Assembly (NCBI GenBank): GCA_047620505.1 | Contig: JBLHKS010000033.1 | Coordinates: 1 to 46,885 of the forward strand | Direction: 5' to 3' | From: JBLHKS01 sp047620505 | GTDB lineage: Bacteria > Verrucomicrobiota > Verrucomicrobiia > Verrucomicrobiales > DEV007 | Length of the DNA stretch: 46,885 nucleotides | Shown: one piece after another, positions 25,263 to 33,916 of the stretch | How the letters are laid out: each line of letters begins with the position of its first letter | How positions within the stretch are numbered: the first letter of the stretch is position 1 | Position numbers and translations under genes: made by a program | The notes under the pieces: generated by a model | Database searches by the model: none | Told to the model about the DNA's origin: nothing | The model's input: the letters and a program-made list of their open reading frames with translations, nothing else

Positions 25263-25940
25263 TCAGCGACTGGCCGGCGCGGTCATGCCTGCGCCGGCAA
25301 ATTGAATGTGTTCGGCGAGAAGTTTGTCCAGATCGTCAGCGGAGCAGAGGCCGCCGGAAAAAACTTCCAGCTGTTCGTGTTGTGTCAGGGTAAAAAGGAA
25401 TGCGCCCATGGCGAAATGGACTCGCCAGTGAATTGTGTCTTCGGCGAGGTCCGGCAGGACTCGTTTCAGCGCCGCATTGAAACGCAGGATCACGTTTTCC
25501 AAAGCCGGTCGAATCGCTTCCGGTAGCGAACGCCCGGATTGCGTCATGCAGCGGCCAACCAATTTCAAAAACGTGCCACGCGAACGTCGGCTGTGCCTGG
25601 CCATGTTGGCGACCGGTCGAATGAGGCTGTCGAGGATCTCGGTTGCTGGAACCGGATCGGGCGCGTGAGCCGCTTCGGATGCCGAAAGCAATTCGAGCCG
25701 TTCCACGTTGATTGGCTCAAGATAACGACCGACGACAGCGGCGATCAGAGCTTCTTTCGATCCGAAATGATAATTTACGGCAGCAAGATTCGCTCCAGCA
25801 TCTGTGGTGATCTGGCGGAGGGAAACGGCGTCAAAACCGTGGTTTGCGAAGAGCCGCTCGGACGCATCGAGAATCCGCTCCTTGGTGTTGGAGAGGTCGA
25901 GCTTGGCAGCTCGATTGAGGGTAGCGGTCGTTGGCGGCAC
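25263..25940 (-). CDS. TetR/AcrR-family repressor of the efflux operon
   Basis: The N-terminal DNA-binding domain is clear: TKERILDASERLFANHGFDAVSLRQIT, then GANLAAVNYHFGSKEALIAAVVGRYLEP, the classic TetR helix-turn-helix and following helix. The C-terminal half binds an unknown ligand; RSRGTFLKLVGRCMTQSG recalls the CerR/DUF1956 branch. The frame has no ATG near the start of homology. GTG at 25940 is chosen, and TTG at 25961 is possible. A TTCAAACG inverted repeat sits directly upstream of the GTG. As first gene of the operon it probably represses itself and the three efflux genes, releasing when a pump substrate binds. Confidence 0.9.
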   Translation of the reverse strand: MPPTTATLNRAAKLDLSNTKERILDASERLFANHGFDAVSLRQITTDAGANLAAVNYHFGSKEALIAAVVGRYLEPINVERLELLSASEAAHAPDPVPATEILDSLIRPVANMARHSRRSRGTFLKLVGRCMTQSGRSLPEAIRPALENVILRFNAALKRVLPDLAEDTIHWRVHFAMGAFLFTLTQHEQLEVFSGGLCSADDLDKLLAEHIQFAGAGMTAPASR

Positions 25941-25956
25941 GAAAGTAAACGAGTGT

Positions 25957-25974
25957 TTCAAACGAACGTTTGAA
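25957..25974. promoter_or_regulatory. Probable TetR operator
   Basis: TTCAAACG and CGTTTGAA form a perfect 8-bp inverted repeat with a 2-bp centre, 17 bp upstream of the tetR GTG. A -35-like TTGACC on the minus strand lies 15 bp further upstream (25989-25994), so a bound repressor would cover the core promoter. This arrangement is standard for autoregulated TetR efflux operons. Confidence 0.7.
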
Positions 25975-26127
25975 TGAAAGCGGCCTTCGGTCAAGCGAAG
26001 ATGTTTACGTTCATCTGTGGATTTCAGATGCCCGGAATTGCGCGGCTTCAGCCGGTCGGCGTCCAACCAGTTTTGAATTCAGCGAGCCTGCCCGAATCTC
26101 GAAGCAGTTGCCAGCAAGCTGGGCTGG

Positions 26128-29103
26128 TTAGCGCAAACTCTCAAGATAAGCCACGAGATCGGAGATTTCCTGGGCCGAAAGTGTCTCTGCCAATCTGCCT
26201 GGCATGAGAGAGGTCTTCATCGGCTCGCGACTGGTGATTTCGCCTGTAGCAATTTTGCGATCGAGTCCGCCCGGCGTCTTGAGCGTCAACGATTCGCTCG
26301 TCTCGCTGATGATGAATCCGGTTGCCGATTCGCCTGTGCCAAGTTTCACGATCGCGCCTTCGTATCCGTTCGAAATCGTCCTGTCCGGCGTGAGAATGGA
26401 ATCAAAAAGCGCATCCTTCCCAAGCTTAACGCCGATCTTGGATAGGTCGGGACCGAAGTTGACGAACTCACCCTTGATCTGATGACAGCTCGCACAAACC
26501 GCTTTGCCAAAGACCGCTTTGCCTCGCTCCGGATCCGCCTCGAGCCGCATCAATTCGGCGATTGTCGGAAGGCCGGGTGCTGCCGGTTCTTCGACCCCGA
26601 ACGTGCGCGGAGCTTCGCCTGCCATTTGGCGAAAGCGAGATTTCTGGAAGGCAGCGACGGCTTCTTTGGCGAGGTCTCTGGGAAAATTACCGCCCTTGCC
26701 CGCGGCGAACAGCTGGTCGGCACCGGGCTCATTTAACAAGAGCGCTCGGATTGCCGCGAGCCGGAGTTCGCGCTTCTCAGTCGAATCCTTAACCACAGCC
26801 AGAAGCAGCTGATTCGTTTTCTTGCCGCCGCCCTTGCCCATCAATTCTATCAACGCCGTAGCTGGTTTCGTTTCGCTGGAGTAAAGCTGTTTCCGCAGCA
26901 GCTGCTGGTTCTCATCGAGCAGGCGGATCGCCCGCGGCGCTTCCGGGGAGTCCGGCTTAGCCATTGCGAAATCGAGCAGATTCCGGTCCGCCGTCGAGAT
27001 TCCCAGCGATTCAACCAGTCGAACGAGTTCCGGTTTTCCGTCCAAGGCCCGGATCAGGCCGGAGACTCGCCCGATCCGTTTGGGATCGCTCGCGAGATCT
27101 TCATAACTTAAATCAGAAGCCGCCGCGAAGGTCAGCGCGAGATCTGGCGAATCGAAAATTTCGAGCAGGCCCGCAGTCGCAGCTTCGCGATCAGGCAGAA
27201 AATGAAAAGCGCGAACGAATCGTTCGTATGGATCTCTAGCCGGGTCAGCAGCCAGGGCCAACTCCGCGAACAGCGCAGCCGAGTCGGATCCGCGGCTGCG
27301 CCAGGCGATTTCGCGGCCACCCGCTCCGAGGTGCCAGGTTTCACCCGCAGCCGATTGCCAGGCAGCCAAGCGCGTGTCCCAACTCAAATCGGCACCAATT
27401 CCTAACGCCTCAAGATACCAGCGGTCGGTTCCCTCGTGCTTGAGCGCGAGTTTTGCCCAGAGTTTGTCTGCTTCCGGTCCTGATTCGAATCGTAAGCCGA
27501 TCGCGCATTCTCGCCGAACGACAACCGAGCGATCCCGCGCCAGAGTCCGGATCACTTTCACGATGTCGAGCCCGCGAGCTCGCGCAATGCGCACGGAGAG
27601 TGCCCGAATGTCCTCGTCTTGATCGAATCCAGCCAGCGCGACCGCCTCCGTTGCTTTTCCTTCGAGCGCGGACATCAGCCAGAAACCACGAGCTCGCATT
27701 CGGGGATTTTTATGCACTAACAAAGTTCCCAATTCCTTTTGATAACCCAGCTCGCCCATCGCTTCCCAAGCGAGGTAGCGGGTCGCAATATTTGGGCTCT
27801 GCAGCGCTTCAATCGCGCCCTTCGCCGTCGAAGTGTCGACTGCCGGAAATTCGTAATCCGAACCCGGGGGCGCGAGGCGATAAATTCGGCCTCGCAGAAG
27901 ATCGCCCATGCCGTTTCCGCCGACGACCGGATCATACCAATCGGTTATGAACAGCGAGCCGTCTGGTGCGACCGCCGCGTCGACCGGGCGAAACCAGGGA
28001 TCGGCCTCGCCGTTGATCAAATCGATCATTTCGCCTTTGTAACCCGCGCCTTCCTTCGTTGCTTTGAAAGCGCGAACTTTGCGCGGCCCGGCATCGCAGT
28101 GAATCACCTGATTGCGAAAAATTTCGGGAAGTAGCTCGCCTTCATAAACCGTGATTCCAGTCGGTGATCCGGCTCCGCTGATGACGAAATTTGGAACAAC
28201 GCCAGGGTCGTTCTGATGCCAGTGCCGCTCGGGAATTTTGCTGCTTTGACCCGAGCGCCATTCGCGCCAACCGCCTCCGTCGATTTCATCGCGGTATCCG
28301 AAGTTGCCGAACTCCATCACGTAGTTGAGCCGGACACTTTCGTTCCCATCATCATCGTTATCGCTCTGCCAGATTGTGCCGAATGAATCGACTGCGACTT
28401 CGTAGTTATTTCGAAAATTATGCCCTAACGTTTCCAGATTTTTGCCGTCGAGATCGCAACGAAAAACCATCCCGCCGTGATACGGCTTCCCTCCATCGCG
28501 AACCTCGTTTCCGGCGAGATCCACGACCACTTTGCCACTCGAATCACAAACTTGGTGACCTGCGTTTCCAAAGTTCCAATACAGCTTCCCATCCGGCCCG
28601 AAAACGAACGAGTGCGCCGCGTGATCGCTCTGATTCGTGCCGGTGTTCGTGAACAGCAGCTGCTGGTTGGGATCGGCTTTGTCGTCGCCGTCTTCGTCCC
28701 GAAAAACGATCACATTCGGCGAACAAGTCACGATCACGCGATCTCCAAGAACCGCGATGCCCATTGCGGAATCGATGTCCTGCCCTTGATAAAAAACTTT
28801 CGTGTTGTCGGCCACTCCGTCGCCGTCAGTGTCTTCGAGAATCAGGATTCGATCGCCTTTCGGCCGCGTTCCGCGATTTCCTCGGTAGTTGGTTACCTCG
28901 ATCACCCAGACGCGGCCGCGGGCGTCGATGTCGAGATTCGTTGGGCTGACCAGAGTCGGCTCCGAGGCGAAAAGAGCCAGCTCAAGACCGTCCGCAACCT
29001 CGAGGGTCTCAAGCGCTTGCTCGGGCTCAAGTTGGGCCGATGCCGACAGACAAAACAACAGCGTGGCGGCACCGGGCAGGAGGGAATGACCGATGTTTTT
29101 CAT
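26128..29103 (-). CDS. PVC-type heme-binding 'membrane-bound dehydrogenase' with C-terminal cytochrome c
   Basis: The 991-residue product has a signal peptide (MKNIGHSLLPGAATLLFCLSASAQ). A propeller domain follows, of the planctomycete/verrucomicrobial dehydrogenase type: LELALFASEPTLVSPTNLDIDARGRVWVIE, DGDGVADNTKVF, HSFVFGPDGKLYWNFGN and FITDWYDPVVGG. A helical HEAT-like middle (AIEALQSPNIATRYLAWEAMGELG and later repeats) precedes a C-terminal cytochrome domain with CASCH at 870-874 and the GPDLSKIGVKLGKD...DLVAYLESL tail. Such proteins are thought to oxidise extracytoplasmic sugars or alcohols, but biochemical roles are poorly known. The DGDGVADN stretch may bind calcium. It stands alone, ending 187 bp upstream of the tetR start. 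Confidence 0.92.
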   Translation of the reverse strand: MKNIGHSLLPGAATLLFCLSASAQLEPEQALETLEVADGLELALFASEPTLVSPTNLDIDARGRVWVIEVTNYRGNRGTRPKGDRILILEDTDGDGVADNTKVFYQGQDIDSAMGIAVLGDRVIVTCSPNVIVFRDEDGDDKADPNQQLLFTNTGTNQSDHAAHSFVFGPDGKLYWNFGNAGHQVCDSSGKVVVDLAGNEVRDGGKPYHGGMVFRCDLDGKNLETLGHNFRNNYEVAVDSFGTIWQSDNDDDGNESVRLNYVMEFGNFGYRDEIDGGGWREWRSGQSSKIPERHWHQNDPGVVPNFVISGAGSPTGITVYEGELLPEIFRNQVIHCDAGPRKVRAFKATKEGAGYKGEMIDLINGEADPWFRPVDAAVAPDGSLFITDWYDPVVGGNGMGDLLRGRIYRLAPPGSDYEFPAVDTSTAKGAIEALQSPNIATRYLAWEAMGELGYQKELGTLLVHKNPRMRARGFWLMSALEGKATEAVALAGFDQDEDIRALSVRIARARGLDIVKVIRTLARDRSVVVRRECAIGLRFESGPEADKLWAKLALKHEGTDRWYLEALGIGADLSWDTRLAAWQSAAGETWHLGAGGREIAWRSRGSDSAALFAELALAADPARDPYERFVRAFHFLPDREAATAGLLEIFDSPDLALTFAAASDLSYEDLASDPKRIGRVSGLIRALDGKPELVRLVESLGISTADRNLLDFAMAKPDSPEAPRAIRLLDENQQLLRKQLYSSETKPATALIELMGKGGGKKTNQLLLAVVKDSTEKRELRLAAIRALLLNEPGADQLFAAGKGGNFPRDLAKEAVAAFQKSRFRQMAGEAPRTFGVEEPAAPGLPTIAELMRLEADPERGKAVFGKAVCASCHQIKGEFVNFGPDLSKIGVKLGKDALFDSILTPDRTISNGYEGAIVKLGTGESATGFIISETSESLTLKTPGGLDRKIATGEITSREPMKTSLMPGRLAETLSAQEISDLVAYLESLR
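26896..26907. repeat. CAGCAGCTGCTG palindrome, copy 12
   Basis: Exact match in the PVC dehydrogenase gene, read on the minus strand as Gln-Gln-Leu-Leu. Confidence 0.9.
28654..28665. repeat. CAGCAGCTGCTG palindrome, copy 13
   Basis: Exact match, second copy in the same PVC dehydrogenase gene, again read as Gln-Gln-Leu-Leu. Confidence 0.9.
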
Positions 29104-29186
29104 GTTTCCTCTGCAAATTATAACGGGTTGAATCCTCAGCGCGAATCAATTACGCATCGACCCGGTAAAAATCCCGGTTTTCCCCG

Positions 29187-29837
29187 ATGAGTCCAATTCC
29201 GCCCCAGCAGCTGCTCGATGCCTTAAACTGGCGCTACGCCGTGAAGAAATTCGATTCCGAGCGGAAAATTCCGGCGGAAACCTGGGACGCGTTGGAGAAA
29301 GCGCTGGTGCTCACGCCCTCGTCCTACGGGCTTCAGCCGTGGAAGTTTTACGTGATCACGGATCAAGGGCTGAAGGATTCGCTCGTCGCCGCCAGCTACA
29401 ATCAGACTCAGCCGCGAGACTGTTCGCACCTCCTCGTGATCGCGGTGAAGAAGACGATGGAAGTTGCTGATGTCGACCGGCTGATGGACGCCGTCGCGGA
29501 GATTCAGAGGCGACCTCGCGAATCCACCGAGGGGTATCGCAAGATGATGATCGGCGACATCGTCGATGGGCCGCGAGGGAAGGATTCTGAAGGTTGGGCA
29601 AAGCTTCAAAGTTACATCGCGCTTGGGAATTTCATGACCGCCGCAGCTCTTCTGGGCGTCGATGCGTGTCCGATGGAAGGCTTCGTGCCGGCGATGTTTG
29701 ACGAGGCGCTTGGTTTGGCGGAAAAGGGCCTGACAACAGCCGTTCTCTGCGCTGCGGGTTATCGGTCAGCCGAGGATAATTATGCCGCGGCACCGAAAGT
29801 GCGTTATGCGCTTGAGGAATTGATCGAGCGCGTTTGA
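29187..29837 (+). CDS. NAD(P)H-dependent nitroreductase-family oxidoreductase
   Basis: The 216-residue FMN flavoprotein is of the NfsB/DrgA type. LLDALNWRYAVKKFD carries the R and K that contact FMN phosphate in this family. LTPSSYGLQPWKFYVITD is the conserved flavin-binding loop (S-S-x-G-x-Q-P-W). YIALGNFMTAAALLGVDACPMEGF and the final AAAPKVRYALEELIERV match the dimer interface region. Members reduce nitroaromatics, quinones or flavins, and the natural substrate is unknown. The start at 29187 gives the usual length. Its 3' end overlaps the convergent PfkB kinase gene by 34 bp. A one-mismatch palindrome encodes Gln-Gln-Leu-Leu at residues 7-10. Confidence 0.92.
   Translation: MSPIPPQQLLDALNWRYAVKKFDSERKIPAETWDALEKALVLTPSSYGLQPWKFYVITDQGLKDSLVAASYNQTQPRDCSHLLVIAVKKTMEVADVDRLMDAVAEIQRRPRESTEGYRKMMIGDIVDGPRGKDSEGWAKLQSYIALGNFMTAAALLGVDACPMEGFVPAMFDEALGLAEKGLTTAVLCAAGYRSAEDNYAAAPKVRYALEELIERV
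29205..29216. repeat. Palindrome variant CAGCAGCTGCTC
   Basis: Matches 11 of 12 positions (last base changed), at the start of the nitroreductase gene, read as Gln-Gln-Leu-Leu. Confidence 0.8.
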
Positions 29838-30721
29838 TCAGGCACGGCACCGGGTTGTGCACAAACTTTTGCTGCTGTTTCGCAGGCCGCGCGAAGGATG
29901 GTTTCAGTCGAATCTTCAATGGTTTCGGTTGAATTTTCGCTTAGCAATCCGATCAGGAAAGCCGCCGTAAAAGAGTCTCCTGCTCCAACTGTGTCCACGA
30001 CTTTAGTGGGAATGCCTGGCTGATCGAAAGTGGAATTCTCCTTCACGAGCAGCGCGCCGTCTGGACCGCGCGTCATCACGATCAGCTCGAGGCCGAAGTT
30101 TTCGCGCAGAGCCTGGAGATCGGAAAGTCGATCACCGTTGCTTTGAATTCCACAGGCACGAGCGACGGCCCCAAGCTCTTCGTGGCTTAGCTTGAGAACG
30201 CTGGCGAGTTTGATCGATTCCCGAATCAACTGATCGTCAAAAAACGGGGCTCGCAAGTTGATGTCGAGGATCCGAAGAACGCCAGCTGTCTTGGCGACGT
30301 CCAACGCTCGCTGAATCGTCGAGCGCGAAGATTCACCGCGCTGTCCCAGGGTGCCAAAATACACCGCATCGGCCTGGGCGGCTTTTTGCTCGAGTTCCTG
30401 CGTCCACTCGAGCTGGTCCCATGCTGAGCCTTCGTGAATCGTAAATTCGTGGTCACCGTCCACGTCGATATCGACTTTGACTTCGCCAGTCGGTGCCTTG
30501 GGATCGACTTGGATCATCTTCGTATCGATCTCGAATCCATCTAGAATTCGGATCGCTTCCCGACCGCTTTCGTCATCGCCGACTGCGCTCACCATCGTCA
30601 CCTCGCCGCCAAGAATAGCTGAGTGGCAGGCGAAGTTCGCCGGTGCCCCGCCAAACCTGGGACCGTCCGGAAAGAGGTCCCAAAGAACTTCTCCAAGTGA
30701 AATAATTTTCGGTCGATTCAT
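29804..30721 (-). CDS. PfkB-family carbohydrate kinase, fructokinase-like
   Basis: The 305-residue ribokinase-fold kinase begins IISLGEVLWDLFPDGPRFGGAPANFACHSA, where GEVLWD and GGAPAN are the substrate-binding signature of fructokinases. SAVGDDESGREA follows. The PfkB signature 2 is DTVGAGDSFTAAFLIGLL, with the catalytic Asp in GAGD. It would phosphorylate a hexose, most likely fructose, with ATP. The C-terminal stretch ENSTETIEDSTETI holds a small internal duplication. It is 30 bp downstream of ppk in the same direction, so the ROK kinase, ppk and this gene lie in a row with the transcript running ROK-ppk-pfkB. Confidence 0.92.
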   Translation of the reverse strand: MNRPKIISLGEVLWDLFPDGPRFGGAPANFACHSAILGGEVTMVSAVGDDESGREAIRILDGFEIDTKMIQVDPKAPTGEVKVDIDVDGDHEFTIHEGSAWDQLEWTQELEQKAAQADAVYFGTLGQRGESSRSTIQRALDVAKTAGVLRILDINLRAPFFDDQLIRESIKLASVLKLSHEELGAVARACGIQSNGDRLSDLQALRENFGLELIVMTRGPDGALLVKENSTFDQPGIPTKVVDTVGAGDSFTAAFLIGLLSENSTETIEDSTETILRAACETAAKVCAQPGAVPDQTRSINSSSA

Positions 30722-30731
30722 GATTTCCCCT

Positions 30732-30743
30732 CAGCAGCTGCTG
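30732..30743. repeat. CAGCAGCTGCTG palindrome, copy 14 (intergenic)
   Basis: Exact match in the 30-bp gap between the ppk stop and the PfkB kinase start. The gap is little larger than the motif. Confidence 0.9.
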
Positions 30744-30751
30744 GTGCCGAA

Positions 30752-32845
30752 TTAACCATTTCCATGAGATTTTCGACTCTGTTTGCGGAGCCGCTTTTCG
30801 AACTCAATTTGCGATCGGACCGGCTTTTCACTCCCGCTCTCGCCGTCACCGTTTGCGTGGCGGACCTGGTTGCTCAGGCCGGGGTCCAAGACTCTGGCTT
30901 TGACGTTGTCGGCCCACTGAATCTCGAGAAGTTGATCCAATTCGGCTTGAAGCTCAGGATCAAAAACAGGACAGAGAATCTCGCAGCGACTTTCGAAGTT
31001 ACGCGGCAGAAAGTCGGCGGATGAAAGGAAGTAGCGCGGTTCTCCTCCATTGTGAAACGCGAGGATTCGGGTGTGTTCCAAGAATTTATCGACGATCCCA
31101 ACCGCCTCGACTTTTGCAGCCTTTTTGCCGCCTCCGGCGACGAATGAAAACATTCCGCGGACGATCATTCGAATCTCCACACCGGCTTCGGCAGCGGCGT
31201 AGAGCCGACGGACGGTTTCGACATCGGAAAGGTTATTTATTTTGATCCGGATTTCCGCACGCTCACCTTTTTCGGCGAATTCGATCTCGCGATCGATCAT
31301 TTTGAAAAGCTCGGCTCTGAGTGAAAACGGCGCGCAAATCAAATGTTTGAGCTTAGGAACTTCGTAGTTTTTGACGAAGAACCGGAAGATCTGCTCCACG
31401 TCCTCGCCAATCTCCTGATTGGCCGTCATGAGCATGTGGTCGGTGTAAACCTTTGCCGTATCTTCGTTGAAATTGCCGGTTCCCAAGCAGCTGTAATGAC
31501 GTAGCACGCCCTTTTCAAGCCGGCTGATCAGGCAGAGTTTGGCATGAACTTTCAGGCCATGAACGCCAAGAATCACATTCACGCCGGCCTTCCGATAACG
31601 CGCTGCCCAGGCAATATTCGCTTCTTCATCGAAGCGCGCGGTCGGTTCGACCAGAACCGTAACTTCTTTGCCATTGCGGACGGCCGAAATGAGAACTCTG
31701 GCAACGTTGGAACTCCTCGCGAGTCGATATTGGGTTACCTTTATACTACGAACCTTCGGGTCCATGCTCGCCTGTCTAAGCAGGTCCAGAAATCGGTGAA
31801 ACGAATGATAAGGAAAATAGAGCAGTAAATCCCCCGCGTTGATTACCGAAAACAAGTCTTCGCGGCGGAGTTTTCCGATTCGGGGATGAGGAATCGGCTT
31901 CATCGGTTCGTGAAGCAAGTCGTGCCTCCCGAGAGTCGGAAACTTCATCAGATCCTTTCGGTTGTGATAGCGGGCCCCGGGGAATTGCGAGTCGTCCGCG
32001 CTGAAATCCAAGGCTTTCATCACGCGATCGAGAAAGCGCGGCGGCATCTCTTGATCGTAGTTAACTCTGACGGGCTGGCCGACTTCGCGCGCCTGGATGC
32101 CGCTGGAAAGTTGCTCATAAAAGCTCTCGGTAAAATCGTCGTCGAGAGCAATTTCTGCGTCGCGCGTGAACTTGACCGCGTAGCTGTCGTAGCTCAAATA
32201 GGACGTCGAGCCGAATACTTTAGGTAGCCCGAAACGGATCACATCATCGAGGTACATCACGAGCTGCTCTTTGTCGGATTTCGGCATGACGTGAAACCGA
32301 GGTTGCTCGCTCGGAATTTCGATCAACGCATGCGCAGGCCAGCCACCGCCCTTCTTCTTCGAAAGCTCGACAGCGAGGTACATCGGGTTGTCCTGAAGCC
32401 CGCGCAAAACTGAATCCGCGCGAACCATGACTGGCATCAGCCTGGGCAAAACCTCCGTTTCGAAATATTCATTCAGCGGCCCGATCAACTTCTTGGGCGC
32501 CTCCTTTGGCCGGATCAGTCGAATTCCCTCGGTGCGAAGTTTTTCGAGAATTTTGGCATAGGCCGTGTTGAACTCTTCAGACTCGCTTTTGAGGATCTTG
32601 TTAACCTGGCGGAGCGTCTTCTTCGGATCGGGAATCCCGATTTCCTCGTGTGGTAACTCGAGCGAAATGATCCTTCGCAACGTGGCGACGCGGACTCGGA
32701 AAAACTCATCCAGATTCGAGGAATAAATTCCCAGGAACTTCAGCCGCTCAAGCACCGGGACGTCTTCGGACTGAGCCTCCTGGAGAACCCGGTTATTGAA
32801 TGAGAGCCAGCTGACTTCTTTGCTGCGAAATGGGATGTCGATCAT
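30752..32845 (-). CDS. ppk1: Polyphosphate kinase 1
   Basis: PPK1 reversibly transfers the ATP gamma-phosphate to long-chain polyphosphate at the inner membrane. The 697-residue length is normal. The N-terminal domain starts SKEVSWLSFNNRVLQEA and SSNLDEFFRVRVA. The catalytic domains contain SIKVTQYRLA, VLVEPTARFDEEANIAWA and GVHGLKVHAKLCLISR, in which the histidine at about residue 434 is the expected phospho-acceptor. SCLGTGNFNEDTAKVYTDH is also conserved. The start codon overlaps the stop of the ROK kinase by 4 bp (ATGA), indicating translational coupling. Confidence 0.97.
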   Translation of the reverse strand: MIDIPFRSKEVSWLSFNNRVLQEAQSEDVPVLERLKFLGIYSSNLDEFFRVRVATLRRIISLELPHEEIGIPDPKKTLRQVNKILKSESEEFNTAYAKILEKLRTEGIRLIRPKEAPKKLIGPLNEYFETEVLPRLMPVMVRADSVLRGLQDNPMYLAVELSKKKGGGWPAHALIEIPSEQPRFHVMPKSDKEQLVMYLDDVIRFGLPKVFGSTSYLSYDSYAVKFTRDAEIALDDDFTESFYEQLSSGIQAREVGQPVRVNYDQEMPPRFLDRVMKALDFSADDSQFPGARYHNRKDLMKFPTLGRHDLLHEPMKPIPHPRIGKLRREDLFSVINAGDLLLYFPYHSFHRFLDLLRQASMDPKVRSIKVTQYRLARSSNVARVLISAVRNGKEVTVLVEPTARFDEEANIAWAARYRKAGVNVILGVHGLKVHAKLCLISRLEKGVLRHYSCLGTGNFNEDTAKVYTDHMLMTANQEIGEDVEQIFRFFVKNYEVPKLKHLICAPFSLRAELFKMIDREIEFAEKGERAEIRIKINNLSDVETVRRLYAAAEAGVEIRMIVRGMFSFVAGGGKKAAKVEAVGIVDKFLEHTRILAFHNGGEPRYFLSSADFLPRNFESRCEILCPVFDPELQAELDQLLEIQWADNVKARVLDPGLSNQVRHANGDGESGSEKPVRSQIEFEKRLRKQSRKSHGNG

Positions 32846-33831
32846 GATTTCCGGCCCGATCCGTTGCCGTCATTCGCTTTCGTCTTTGCGAAACTCGCCG
32901 CGCCAACGACAACGGCGTCGTCTCCAAGTTTTGCCTCCCGAACTTCGACTTCCTCGGCCAGGGCACGGCTTGCGAACTTGTCGATTCCCTTGCGCACGCC
33001 TCGAAGGAAGAAATCCGGCAGTTTCTCGACCAAGCCACCGCCTAGCACAACAACATCCGGCCCTAACAGATCGACGGCACCGGCAATCGCGATGCTCAAA
33101 TAATGAACTGCGTTGCGCACGATTTTCTCAATCGCTTTGTCGCCGCCGGCGATACTTTTGGCGATCACGCCGCTCCTGATTTTCTGAATGTCGAACCCTC
33201 CAGCTTTCATCAGATTCGGCGCGTTTCCGCGATAAGCCTCAGCAGCTGCTGCGCTCGCGATTCCCAGCCGACTGCAAATCGTCTCCATAACCTGTGGGCT
33301 CCCCTTGTCTCCCAGCAGGCCAGCCGTGGGAAAATGCAGGTGGCCGATTTCCATGCACGAAGCGCTTTTCCCGGTCAGCAGCTGCCCGTTGATCACGCAA
33401 CCGCCGCCGATTCCAGTCCCTGGAAAAACCGCCAGCAACGTACTCGCTCCCTGGCCCGCGCCATGGGAATATTCGCCGTAGGCTCCGGCATCGACGTCGT
33501 TCAAGATCTGCACCGGCACCTTGAAATGATCTTCGAGAATTTTGCCGATCGGCACTTCGCTCCAACCCAGATTCGGTGCCTCGCGAAGAATGCCTTTCCT
33601 CATGTTGACCACGCCGGGACAGGCCATCCCGATCCCGGCGAGACGCTTGCGGTCGTCACCAGCCACTTCCTCGATCGCTTTGATAATTCGCGCCAGGCCG
33701 CTTTTTGGCCCTTCGTGGCCCAAAGTCGGTGTGCGTTCCTGGCGGATGATTTTGAGATCATCGTCCACCAACGAGGCGAGCATTTTTGTGCCGCCAAGGT
33801 CAAAGCCAATCCAGCGAGGAGAAGAAGTCAT
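32842..33831 (-). CDS. ROK-family sugar kinase (glucokinase-like)
   Basis: The 329-residue actin-fold kinase has the ATP loop WIGFDLGGTKMLASLVDD, GIGMACPGVVNMRKG, the substrate region LNDVDAGAYGEYSHGAG with the catalytic Asp near residue 112, and VFPGTGIGGGCVINGQLL. The usual ROK zinc site (a His followed by clustered cysteines in a CxCGxxGCxE motif) is missing: after EIGH at 161-164 comes LHFPTAGLLGDKGSPQVME, without those cysteines. It probably phosphorylates glucose or a related hexose. Because it is coupled to ppk, a polyphosphate-using glucokinase is a possibility but unproven. No DNA-binding domain is present, so it is a kinase and not a ROK repressor. Confidence 0.9.
   Translation of the reverse strand: MTSSPRWIGFDLGGTKMLASLVDDDLKIIRQERTPTLGHEGPKSGLARIIKAIEEVAGDDRKRLAGIGMACPGVVNMRKGILREAPNLGWSEVPIGKILEDHFKVPVQILNDVDAGAYGEYSHGAGQGASTLLAVFPGTGIGGGCVINGQLLTGKSASCMEIGHLHFPTAGLLGDKGSPQVMETICSRLGIASAAAAEAYRGNAPNLMKAGGFDIQKIRSGVIAKSIAGGDKAIEKIVRNAVHYLSIAIAGAVDLLGPDVVVLGGGLVEKLPDFFLRGVRKGIDKFASRALAEEVEVREAKLGDDAVVVGAASFAKTKANDGNGSGRKS
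33240..33251. repeat. CAGCAGCTGCTG palindrome, copy 15
   Basis: Exact match in the ROK kinase gene, read on the minus strand as Ala-Ala-Ala within SAAAAEA. Confidence 0.9.
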
Positions 33832-33916
33832 AGTAGTATATTATATGCCTTCGTTACGAAATCGCAGCCGAAGAGCCAACCACAATTTGTGACAAATATC
33901 CCGTTGGCTGTTCCGT

